This document shows, in pieces, positions 26,639 to 34,770 of a stretch of 64,000 nt of DNA. The stretch comes from Selenomonas sp. (lineage in GTDB: Bacteria > Bacillota_C > Negativicutes > Selenomonadales > Selenomonadaceae), in NCBI RefSeq assembly GCF_024699275.1, contig NZ_JAILPX010000041.1:1-64000 (forward strand), written 5' to 3'. Under the pieces are notes generated by a model. That model saw only the letters and a list, made by a program, of their open reading frames with translations. It made no database searches and was not told the DNA's origin. Each line of letters starts with the position of its first letter. The stretch's first letter is position 1. Both the position numbers and the translations under genes were made by a program.

Positions 26639-28261
26639 TTACTTCTTGCTGTATTTCTCTGCTAACTGCTGCTTCACGGTCTCATTGGCCAGGAAGTCAT
26701 CATAGGTGGTTACACGATCCACTACCCCATCCGGCGTGATATCGATAATCCGGTTGGCAATGGTCTGCACGAACTCATGGTCGTGGGAGACAAACAACGC
26801 CGTACCACCGAAGGCAATCAAGCCATTGTTCAGCGCCGTGATGGACTCCAAATCCAAATGATTGGTGGGCTCATCCATCAACAGCACATTGGCACCCGAC
26901 AACATCATCTTGGACAACATGCAACGCACACGCTCACCGCCGGACAATACCGATGCCTTTTTGAGGCTCTCCTCACCGGAGAACAACATCCGGCCTAAGA
27001 AACCGCGCACGAAGGTCTCATCCGGGTCCTTGGAATACTGACGCAGCCAATCCACCAAAGACAAGGATACACCGTCAAAATAAGCGGAATTATCTGCAGG
27101 CAGGTAAGCCTGGGTCGTCGTTACACCCCATTTGAAGGTACCTTCGTCTGCCTCTTCCTCCCCCATGAGGATTTTGAACAGCATGGTCTTACCGATGCTG
27201 TTCGGTCCCACAAAGGCCACCTTATCACCGCGTTTCAAGGTGAAGCTGACATTCTTCAGCACCTGTTCACCATCAACGGTCTTGGAAATACCATCTACCT
27301 GCAGGAGCTGATCACCGGCTTCGCGGTCAGGCGTAAAGGCAATGTAGGGATAACGGCGGGAAGAAGGTTTGATATCCTCCACTTTAATCTTATCCAGCAG
27401 CTTTTTGCGGCTGGTAGCCTGCTTGGATTTTGCCGCATTGGCTGCAAAGCGGGCAATAAAGTTTTGCAGTTCTTTGATTTTCTCTTCAGCCTTCTTATTC
27501 TGTTCCTTCTGTAACTGAAGAGCCAATTGACTGGACTGATACCAGAAGTCATAGTTTCCGGCATAGAGCTGAATGGCACCGAAGTCCACATCGCAGATAT
27601 ACGTGCAGACCTGATTGAGGAAATGACGATCATGGGATACCACGATAACCGTGTTCTCAAAATTCGCCAAAAAATCTTCCAGCCAGTTGATGCTTTCCAC
27701 GTCCAAATGGTTCGTGGGCTCGTCCAGCAGCAGAATATCCGGATTACCAAATAACGCCTGAGCCAAAAGGACACGAACCTTTTCCTTAGCGGTAAGCTCG
27801 GCCATCTTCATGGTATGCTCATTTTCAGGAATCCCCAGGCCATTGAGCAAACGGGCAGCCTCGGATTCAGCATCCCAGCCATTGAGTTCGGCAAATTCTG
27901 CTTCCAACTCGGAAGCCTTCATGCCATCTTCTTCGGAAAAATCCGGCTTCGCATAAAGCGCATCCTTTTCCTCCATGATTTCAACCAGACGCTTATGGCC
28001 CATAATGACCGTGCGCAAGACTTCATAATCATCGTAAGCATAATGATCCTGCTGGAGTACAGCCAGACGTTCCCCCGGGGTAATTTCAATATTGCCCCCG
28101 GTGGGCTCGATTTCCCCAGACAAAAGCTTCAGGAAAGTCGATTTGCCAGCACCATTGGCACCGATAATGCCGTAGCAGTTTCCCGGCGTAAATTTCAGAT
28201 TTACGTCCTTGTAAAGAACGCGTTTGCCGAACTGTAAACTTACATTATTAGTCGTAATCAT
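26639..28261 (-). CDS. ABC-F family ATP-binding protein (YkpA/YbiT-like)
   Basis: Cytosolic tandem ATPase, 540 residues, with no membrane segments. Both nucleotide-binding domains are complete: Walker A GANGAGKST near 35 and GPNSIGKTM near 346, Walker B LLLDEPTNHLD at both sites. The first signature is degenerate (LTAKEKVRVLLAQ); the second is canonical LSGGERVR. The linker is a lysine-rich helical arm (about 240-280). ABC-F proteins act on ribosomes as translation factors or resistance proteins; length and sequence suggest the housekeeping YkpA/YbiT branch rather than a resistance factor. Confidence 0.93.
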   Translation of the reverse strand: MITTNNVSLQFGKRVLYKDVNLKFTPGNCYGIIGANGAGKSTFLKLLSGEIEPTGGNIEITPGERLAVLQQDHYAYDDYEVLRTVIMGHKRLVEIMEEKDALYAKPDFSEEDGMKASELEAEFAELNGWDAESEAARLLNGLGIPENEHTMKMAELTAKEKVRVLLAQALFGNPDILLLDEPTNHLDVESINWLEDFLANFENTVIVVSHDRHFLNQVCTYICDVDFGAIQLYAGNYDFWYQSSQLALQLQKEQNKKAEEKIKELQNFIARFAANAAKSKQATSRKKLLDKIKVEDIKPSSRRYPYIAFTPDREAGDQLLQVDGISKTVDGEQVLKNVSFTLKRGDKVAFVGPNSIGKTMLFKILMGEEEADEGTFKWGVTTTQAYLPADNSAYFDGVSLSLVDWLRQYSKDPDETFVRGFLGRMLFSGEESLKKASVLSGGERVRCMLSKMMLSGANVLLMDEPTNHLDLESITALNNGLIAFGGTALFVSHDHEFVQTIANRIIDITPDGVVDRVTTYDDFLANETVKQQLAEKYSKK

Positions 28262-28280
28262 AAAGTGTTAATTATCCTCT

Positions 28281-28309
28281 CTTATATCCAAATCGATTTA
28301 TTTTGACAA
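28281..28309 (-). promoter_or_regulatory. Promoter of the ABC-F/kinase/aroH operon
   Basis: Minus strand: -35 TTGTCA (28304-28309), 17-base spacer, -10 TATAAG (28281-28286). It overlaps the last codons of the glucosaminidase gene. Confidence 0.5.
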
Positions 28310-29083
28310 CATCTGTCTGAACATGCTCATGATACTTTGTCCATAGGCATTGCCCGGCACCGCCCACCGTCCGTTCAAAGCGATCCAGCTATTCAATGTC
28401 TGCGCACCATAAGAATTACGCACCAGTCCATAGCGGGGATCCACCACTGGCTCACTGGGCTGACGGGTGGACGCATAGGCCAGCAAATGCTGGATTTGTG
28501 CCCGCACCCCCAATTTTGCAGTCCTAAAATATGCACCTTTAACGTTTTCACTGGTCGTCCCCAAACCACAGTAATTGTTCTGGTCAGGAGTAACCGTTCC
28601 CCCATAACGGAAGAAGCCCGTTTCCTTCAAAGCCTGGGCAAAAGCTACATCCGGCCGAACGCCTTCCCGCATCCCCTCTTCGTAATAATAGGATACCAGT
28701 TCCTGAGGCGATACGGAAATATTAGGCTGCGGATTGACGCTCAACAGATAGTTTACACATTGTTCCTGACTGGCCAGCGGTGTACCGATAATGGCATCAT
28801 CAAAAGCCGATACGGTCTGGGGTACCTTAATGCTGCTCTCCTGTTCCTTCTCCACAGGAGGATGCAGGATTGCCTGGATACGCGCCTCAAGACTCTGCGC
28901 ACCACGCTCCACCGTGCGGGTGCTGCCACCTGCCATTTTAAGCTTATGGTTGGTATCCACTTTAGTTTCCATTTCGGGATTTACAGCCAAATGGCGGGCC
29001 TCACTGTATTCTGGCAACGTAAGAACAAAACTGCCAGCCAAGAGGCCAACCATAACCAATCTTGAACAACGGTTAAAAATCAC
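28298..29083 (-). CDS. Secreted glucosaminidase (peptidoglycan hydrolase)
   Basis: About 261 residues if the GTG at 29083 is used. This is supported by TAAGGAG 10 bases upstream and by a signal peptide right after it (basic start, then LVMVGLLAGSFVLTLP, cleavage near SEA). The C-terminal half is a Glucosaminidase (GH73-like) domain: VSYYYEEGMREGVRPDVAFAQ with ALKETGFF containing the catalytic-type glutamate, NNYCGLGTT, and a terminal WAVPGNAYGQSIM. The middle is a low-conservation linker. It probably trims peptidoglycan in the periplasm. It is 23 bases after the permease gene. Confidence 0.85.
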   Translation of the reverse strand: MIFNRCSRLVMVGLLAGSFVLTLPEYSEARHLAVNPEMETKVDTNHKLKMAGGSTRTVERGAQSLEARIQAILHPPVEKEQESSIKVPQTVSAFDDAIIGTPLASQEQCVNYLLSVNPQPNISVSPQELVSYYYEEGMREGVRPDVAFAQALKETGFFRYGGTVTPDQNNYCGLGTTSENVKGAYFRTAKLGVRAQIQHLLAYASTRQPSEPVVDPRYGLVRNSYGAQTLNSWIALNGRWAVPGNAYGQSIMSMFRQMLSK

Positions 29084-29106
29084 GAACAGTACACTCCTTA
29101 ACTTAC

Positions 29107-30363
29107 TCAAAATATACTTCCATAAATATAATACAGGACAAAAATGCCACTGATTAACCAAATAATCTTCGCCACCTGCCGTACCTTCCCGGCCATGCAC
29201 ATGAACAAGGTATAGCCAATCAGCGCACTGCCCAAAGCTGTGGCAAAATTTCCCGTCAAGGGCAATAATAAAACCAGGATACACGTGGTCAGTACTGCTG
29301 CCTGCCGCTCATCTCCCTCAGCAGGCAGCGGACAGGCCTTCAGGGCATCCAACAACAGTAAAAAGCCGCTGCCGGCTAACACCGGCACCAACATGGCAGG
29401 AAAATCAGCCACCGCCGCCAACACCGGCTCACAGAACAACGCCAAGACCAGGATTGCCACCGTCACAAAGATTCCTGTAGGACTTTCTCGATCACCTGCA
29501 GCCGTAGTGGGCGAAACCACCAGTGGCGGCACCCCTAACCAAGCGCCCACAGCGCCTACGGCAAAGAGCATTTTCACCTTCTTAGCCGCTTCTTCCTGCC
29601 CAGCAAAGGCCGTTACCGTACTCCAATGAATAGCGCTTAACATCACGCCTAAGCTGAACACGGTAATCATGTAAAAAGCACTGTCCTGCATGCCATTATC
29701 CAGCAACAGCAACAATTGCCCTGCCGCCCCCAGCAGCCCTTCCGGTAAAAAGAAAGGTGCTGCCGGTATCACCCAAAAGCCTTCTGCAAAGGTCACGCCA
29801 CCGGTAAGCAGCATCCCGGCCAGCAATGCCTGCGGCCAGTTGCCTGCAATAAAGGACAGGGTAAGCACTAAGCCGGCCACGCTCCAATACATCAGCGGAT
29901 TGGCACTATCCCCCAGCATCGTAACCTGCCAGGTCGACGTAATGATGATACGCCCTATTTTTAGCCCCAGATAAATCAGGAACCCAGCTAAAGCCAGCTT
30001 GATGGCCCACGGAAAAACAGGGGGCAGATTCTCCTGCGACCAGCGCCCCCCAACCTGCCATAGCAAAAGCCCCAATACCGAGGATAAAAAACTCATTCCC
30101 AGAACGGTCTGCCAACCCAGTCCATGGGAAATGGCAACGATAAAAACCAAATAGCCCGTCACCGACAGAGAGGGCGTCAGCACCACGGGCAAGCCCTTGT
30201 AAGAAGCGATCAGCGTGCTCATAGCGGAAAACAGCACACAAGCCGAATAGCTTCCAGCAAAGTCCATACCAGCCTGCTGCAGCATCATAGCCACCGCTGT
30301 AAGGGAGGCTATGCTCCCTGCTGCCATAGTTATGCCGCTCATCGCCTTATGGCCTACTTTCAT
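29107..30363 (-). CDS. Purine/xanthine-type permease, divergent AzgA-like
   Basis: 418 residues with about 12 hydrophobic segments, best matching the nucleobase:cation symporter-2/AzgA superfamily. The region PVVLTPSLSVTGYLVF near 60 corresponds to the usual APGMG substrate motif but is altered, and ALGSALIGYTLF near the end matches the family's last conserved segment. The substrate is therefore uncertain (purine is a guess from the family). The start is ATG 30363 with GGAGGGTG upstream. Co-transcribed with the glucosaminidase. Confidence 0.72.
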   Translation of the reverse strand: MKVGHKAMSGITMAAGSIASLTAVAMMLQQAGMDFAGSYSACVLFSAMSTLIASYKGLPVVLTPSLSVTGYLVFIVAISHGLGWQTVLGMSFLSSVLGLLLWQVGGRWSQENLPPVFPWAIKLALAGFLIYLGLKIGRIIITSTWQVTMLGDSANPLMYWSVAGLVLTLSFIAGNWPQALLAGMLLTGGVTFAEGFWVIPAAPFFLPEGLLGAAGQLLLLLDNGMQDSAFYMITVFSLGVMLSAIHWSTVTAFAGQEEAAKKVKMLFAVGAVGAWLGVPPLVVSPTTAAGDRESPTGIFVTVAILVLALFCEPVLAAVADFPAMLVPVLAGSGFLLLLDALKACPLPAEGDERQAAVLTTCILVLLLPLTGNFATALGSALIGYTLFMCMAGKVRQVAKIIWLISGIFVLYYIYGSIF

Positions 30364-30396
30364 CAAGCTACACCCTCCACACAGTATATCAACTCT

Positions 30397-30405
30397 ATTC
30401 TACCA
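30397..30405 (-). promoter_or_regulatory. Possible promoter of permease/glucosaminidase
   Basis: Minus strand TGGTAGAAT is an extended -10 (TAGAAT at 30397-30402). A TGTCAA 17 bases further upstream could serve as a weak -35. Confidence 0.4.
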
Positions 30406-30462
30406 CAGGAACCCAAAAATTGACAGGTCACCTGCATAAAATTTCCCTGTTTGCCCGGAATA

Positions 30463-30503
30463 GAAAAAGGCCCTGACAGACCTTTGTCTGTCAAAGCCTC
30501 TTT
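30463..30503 (-). terminator. Terminator after nifJ
   Basis: Minus strand GAGGC and GACAGAC pair with GTCTGTC and GGCC across an AAAG loop, followed by TTTTTC. It lies just after the nifJ stop. Confidence 0.78.
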
Positions 30504-30509
30504 CCTTAT

Positions 30510-33500
30510 TTATTTTCCAGCCAACGCCTTGTAGCCTTCATAACGGCCCTTGGCATCGTTCTGCGTCTTTTCAAAGAGCGCTTCCGCTGCTTCTGGGAAA
30601 GAACGCTGGAGATTGATATAACGGTTTTCACCCATCAGGAAATCCTGGAACTTGCCGAAGTCCGGCTCCTTGGAATCCAGGCTGAAGGGGTTCTTATCCG
30701 TGCCCACCAGCTGCGGGTTATAGCGGTAATTTACCCAATAACCACACTCAACGGCCAGTTTAGCCTCCAGCTGGCTGTTGCCCATACCCTTGCGGATGCC
30801 ATGGTTAATGCAGGGTGCATACGCAATGATCAACGACGGGCCATGGTAAGCCTCTGCCTCCGTAATGGCCTTGATGAGCTGGTTATGATCCGCCCCCATG
30901 GATACCTGGGCTACATAGACATAACCATAGGACTTAGCCATCATGCCCAAATCCTTTTTCTTGGTCTTCTTGCCGGCAGCAGCAAACTGCGCGATGGCAG
31001 CAGCCGGAGTAGACTTGGAAGCCTGACCACCAGTATTGGAATAAACTTCTGTATCGAATACCAGTACATTGACATCTTCGCCGGAAGCCAGCACATGATC
31101 CAGACCGCCATAGCCGATATCATAAGCCCAGCCATCGCCGCCCAGAATCCACTGGGAACGTTTTACGAAGTAATCCTTATTGTCATAAAGCTTATTGAGG
31201 ACTTCATCATTGCCCTTTTCAGCCTCCAGCAGAGCCATCAGCTTATCTGCACGCTGGCGGGAATCTGTTCCTTCATTCAGGTTATCCAGCCAATCCTGCA
31301 TAGCTGCCTTGAGCTCTGCACTGCCCTTGCCGGCTTCCAAAGCAGCCTTGGCATCTGCAGCCAGGGAATCACGCACAGATTTCGTTCCCAGGAACATCCC
31401 CAGGCCATACTCGGCATTATCCTCGAAGAGGGAATTTGCCCATGCCGGGCCATGACCCTTATGGTTCTTGGTGTAAGGCATAGCCGGAGCACTGCCGCCC
31501 CAAATGGAGGAACAACCCGTAGCATTGGCTACCATCATGCGGTCACCAAAGAGCTGCGTCAAAAGTTTTGCATACGGCGTTTCGCCACAGCCTGCGCAGG
31601 CACCGGAGAATTCCAACAGCGGCTGTTCAAACTGCGAACCCAGTACAGTTGTCTTCTTCATGGGGTTCTTCTTCGGTGCCACCTGTTTAGTATCCACACC
31701 GTAGTCGAAGTAAACCTGCTTAGCCTTGAGCTCATCATCCAGCGGCTTCATATCCAAAGCCTTCACCGGGCAGACCTGCGCACAGTTGCCGCAGCCCAGG
31801 CAGTCCATAGTGGACACAGCCACCGTGAAATGATAATCCTTGATGGCCTTCGTCTGCTTGGAGGGGAACCCTTCCGGAGCATTCTTGAGTTCTTCATCCG
31901 TAGTGAGAACCGGACGGATAGCTGCATGGGGGCATACGTAGGAGCACTGGTTACAACCAATGCACTTGTCCGTATTCCATACCGGTACATTGATGGCCGT
32001 ACCGCGTTTTTCGTAAGCTGCACCACCAACCGGGAAGGTACCATCTGCCATTTCCCCATTGAACTTGGAAACCGGCAGCTTGTCGCCCTCCTGGCGGTTC
32101 ATGACTTCCTGAACTTCCGCAATAAACGCCGGAACGTCCTTCTTAGGCGCAGCATCATCAGCAGCATCTGCCCAGGATGCAGGAACTTCCACTTTGTGCA
32201 AGGCCTCGATGCCCTTATCGATGGCACCGTTGTTCATATTGACAACTTTTTCGCCCTTCTTGCCGTAGGATTTAACCACAGCGTCTTTGAGGTATTCCAC
32301 AGCAGTTTCCAGGGGAATGATGGCGGCAATCTTGAAGAATGCTGACTGCATTACCATGTTGAAGCGGCCGCCCAACCCCAATTCCTTAGCAATATCCACA
32401 GCATTAACCGTATAGAACTCAATCTCGTTCTTCGCGATATAACGCTTCATGGCTGCCGGCAGATGCTTATCCAGATCTGCATCGGACCAAACCGTATTCA
32501 ACAGGAACTTGCCGCCCTTCTTAAGACCGGCCAGCAGGTCATACTTATAAACATAGGACTGCTGGGAGCAGGAAATGAAGTCCGCATTGTTAATGAGGTA
32601 CGGGCTGGTAATGGGCTGCTTGCCGAAGCGCAGATGGGACATGGTGATACCGCCAGACTTCTTGGAGTCATAGGCAAAATAAGCCTGGGCATACATATCC
32701 GTCTTATCCCCGATGATCTTAATGGCGCTCTTATTCGCACCAACCGTACCATCGGAGCCCAACCCCCAGAACTTACATGCCGTGGTGCCAACCGGCGTGA
32801 GGTTCACATCACTCATTACCGGCATCAGGCTGGTATGGGTTACATCATCATCGATACCGATGGTGAAACCATCCTTCGGCGCGTCCTTCTTAAGTTCTTC
32901 AAAGACGGCAAAAATCTGGTCCGGCGTGGTGTCTTTACCACCGAGACCGAAGCGGCCGCCCACGATAATCGGGCTGAGTTCAGAATCATAAAAGGCAGAC
33001 TTCACATCCAGATACAGCGGTTCACCAAGGGAGCCCGGTTCCTTAGTGTGATCGAGAACTGCGACCTTCTTAACCGTCTTCGGCATAAACTGGAAGAAAT
33101 GTTTAATGGAGAACGGGCGATAGAGATGAACGGACATCAAGCCGACCTTTTCACCCTGCTTATTAAGGTAATCCACCGTTTCCTGTACGGCTTGGCAAAC
33201 CGAGCCCATAGCAATGATGATGCGGTCTGCGTCCTTGGCACCATAGTAATCAAACAGATGATGCTCACGGCCGGTAATCTTGGCCATATCTGCCATAGCC
33301 TCTTCCACCAGTTCCGGCAGGGCTTCATAATATGCATTGGATGCTTCCCGCTCCTGGAAGTAGACATCCGGGTTCTGAGCAGTGCCGCGGATAACCGGAT
33401 GGTCCGGATTCAGGGCCCGGCGGCGGAATTCCTTCACTGCATCCCAATCAAGAATCTTACCCAAATCATCGTAATCCACTACTTCGATCTTCTGAATCTC

Positions 33501-34034
33501 GTGGGATGTACGGAATCCATCAAAGAAGTTAATGAAGGGCACACGTCCCTTGATGGCTACGAGATGAGCCACAGCAGCCAAGTCCATGACTTCCTGAACA
33601 CTTGCTTCGCAGAGCATAGCGCAGCCAGCCTGACGGGCAGCCATAACATCCTGATGATCACCGAAGATATTCAGGGAGTTTGCGGCAAGAGCTCTGGCGG
33701 ATACATGGAAGACTCCAGGCAGGAGTTCACCAGCTATCTTGTACAGATTCGGAATCATCAGCAGGAACCCCTGCGATGCCGTATATGTAGTAGTCAAAGC
33801 ACCAGCCTGCAAGGAACCATGCACAGCACCAGCTGCACCAGCCTCTGACTGCAGTTCGATAACGCGGACCTTCTGACCGAAGAGATTGGTCTTTCCCTTA
33901 GCTGCATCTTCATCCACATGTTCAGCCATCGGTGATGACGGTGTAATTGGATAGATTGCGGCCACGTCCGTAAAAGCATAGGAGATGTATGCGGCGGCTT
34001 GGTTGCCGTCCATGGTTTTCATCTTTTTGCTCAT
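30510..34034 (-). CDS. nifJ: Pyruvate:ferredoxin (flavodoxin) oxidoreductase, single-chain
   Basis: Oxidises pyruvate to acetyl-CoA and CO2 with reduction of ferredoxin or flavodoxin; a central anaerobic enzyme. At 1174 residues it is the full-length fused form. In order: the N-terminal pyrimidine-binding domain (AYAFTDVAAIYPITPSSPM), the gamma region (GRFGLGGKDTTP), two [4Fe-4S] ferredoxin motifs CIGCNQCSYVCP (about 696) and CLGCGNCAQVCP (about 748), a proximal-cluster CAGCGETPY near 830, and the TPP motif GDGWAYDIGYGG near 975. No frameshift seen. Confidence 0.98.
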   Translation of the reverse strand: MSKKMKTMDGNQAAAYISYAFTDVAAIYPITPSSPMAEHVDEDAAKGKTNLFGQKVRVIELQSEAGAAGAVHGSLQAGALTTTYTASQGFLLMIPNLYKIAGELLPGVFHVSARALAANSLNIFGDHQDVMAARQAGCAMLCEASVQEVMDLAAVAHLVAIKGRVPFINFFDGFRTSHEIQKIEVVDYDDLGKILDWDAVKEFRRRALNPDHPVIRGTAQNPDVYFQEREASNAYYEALPELVEEAMADMAKITGREHHLFDYYGAKDADRIIIAMGSVCQAVQETVDYLNKQGEKVGLMSVHLYRPFSIKHFFQFMPKTVKKVAVLDHTKEPGSLGEPLYLDVKSAFYDSELSPIIVGGRFGLGGKDTTPDQIFAVFEELKKDAPKDGFTIGIDDDVTHTSLMPVMSDVNLTPVGTTACKFWGLGSDGTVGANKSAIKIIGDKTDMYAQAYFAYDSKKSGGITMSHLRFGKQPITSPYLINNADFISCSQQSYVYKYDLLAGLKKGGKFLLNTVWSDADLDKHLPAAMKRYIAKNEIEFYTVNAVDIAKELGLGGRFNMVMQSAFFKIAAIIPLETAVEYLKDAVVKSYGKKGEKVVNMNNGAIDKGIEALHKVEVPASWADAADDAAPKKDVPAFIAEVQEVMNRQEGDKLPVSKFNGEMADGTFPVGGAAYEKRGTAINVPVWNTDKCIGCNQCSYVCPHAAIRPVLTTDEELKNAPEGFPSKQTKAIKDYHFTVAVSTMDCLGCGNCAQVCPVKALDMKPLDDELKAKQVYFDYGVDTKQVAPKKNPMKKTTVLGSQFEQPLLEFSGACAGCGETPYAKLLTQLFGDRMMVANATGCSSIWGGSAPAMPYTKNHKGHGPAWANSLFEDNAEYGLGMFLGTKSVRDSLAADAKAALEAGKGSAELKAAMQDWLDNLNEGTDSRQRADKLMALLEAEKGNDEVLNKLYDNKDYFVKRSQWILGGDGWAYDIGYGGLDHVLASGEDVNVLVFDTEVYSNTGGQASKSTPAAAIAQFAAAGKKTKKKDLGMMAKSYGYVYVAQVSMGADHNQLIKAITEAEAYHGPSLIIAYAPCINHGIRKGMGNSQLEAKLAVECGYWVNYRYNPQLVGTDKNPFSLDSKEPDFGKFQDFLMGENRYINLQRSFPEAAEALFEKTQNDAKGRYEGYKALAGK

Positions 34035-34083
34035 GATGTTTATTGCTCCCCTCTAAAATAGAATACTTGAAAACATATTATCT

Positions 34084-34112
34084 ATTATACAACTCTAGAA
34101 AACAATTGTAAA
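34084..34112 (-). promoter_or_regulatory. Promoter of nifJ
   Basis: Minus strand: -35 TTTACA (34107-34112), 17-base spacer, -10 TATAAT (34084-34089). Leader of about 45 bases to the nifJ start. Confidence 0.72.
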
Positions 34113-34276
34113 CAAATCCACGCATTCCCGACTATTCATAAAATTTATCTTATCATAGCTTAATGCGATATATTTTCTTAAGGAGGAAATATCGCTCCCT
34201 TGTCGAAATAAGACGATAAATCATGGGATTGTTTTTTGCCGTAAGTCAATGGGAAAATTGGGAGTGTGATTCACAA

Positions 34277-34561
34277 ATGATTAAGAACATGACCATCTAT
34301 GTCATCCTCAAACTGGAATATGGCAAAGGCCAGGAAAATGTCTACTCCAGTATCCTCAACGTTTCTTCCAGCAAGAGCACCGCTGAAACCTTCAAAGAAC
34401 ATTACGAAGAAGAATTTGCCGATGAGATTCAGAACGAACACGATGGCCGCTACGTTTCCATCCATATGCACAAGGCCATGGTGCAGCTGGATGATGAAAT
34501 CATTGCCCCAGATATGTTCATCCGCTTTATCGGAGACAAGAAAATCAAGGATACTTTCTAG
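34277..34561 (+). CDS. Small protein of unknown function
   Basis: 94 residues from the ATG at 34277; the frame is open to an ATG at 34223, which would give 112 residues. Neither start has an ideal ribosome binding site (GGGAG lies 12 bases ahead of 34277). The sequence is soluble and acidic, with a beta-like N-terminus (MTIYVILKLEYGKG), a charged helical middle (FKEHYEEEFADEI) and no membrane segment. Family not recognised. It is monocistronic between nifJ and tRNA-Pro, ending at a strong hairpin. Confidence 0.6.
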   Translation: MIKNMTIYVILKLEYGKGQENVYSSILNVSSSKSTAETFKEHYEEEFADEIQNEHDGRYVSIHMHKAMVQLDDEIIAPDMFIRFIGDKKIKDTF

Positions 34562-34614
34562 TCCTATCATTAATCGTTTCCATAAATACTTTTTATATTC
34601 ATGTAAAACAAGAC

Positions 34615-34662
34615 AAAAAAGACCCCGCTGAAATAATTTTTTCAGCGGGGTCTATATTTTCT
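34615..34662. terminator. Bidirectional terminator between the small protein gene and tRNA-Pro
   Basis: Perfect inverted repeat GACCCCGCTGAAA / TTTCAGCGGGGTC (34621-34652). The minus-strand side is followed by TTTTTTG, ideal for ending the tRNA transcript; the plus-strand side is followed by TATATTTTC and serves the small gene. Confidence 0.85.
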
Positions 34663-34668
34663 TATCAA

Positions 34669-34745
<77 letters not shown>

Positions 34746-34770
34746 ACAACGAATACTAGTATAGCGTAAC

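Noticed and set aside
30801..32345. Long plus-strand open frame opposite nifJ
   Set aside because: Shadow of the codon bias of nifJ; the translation has no recognisable domain.
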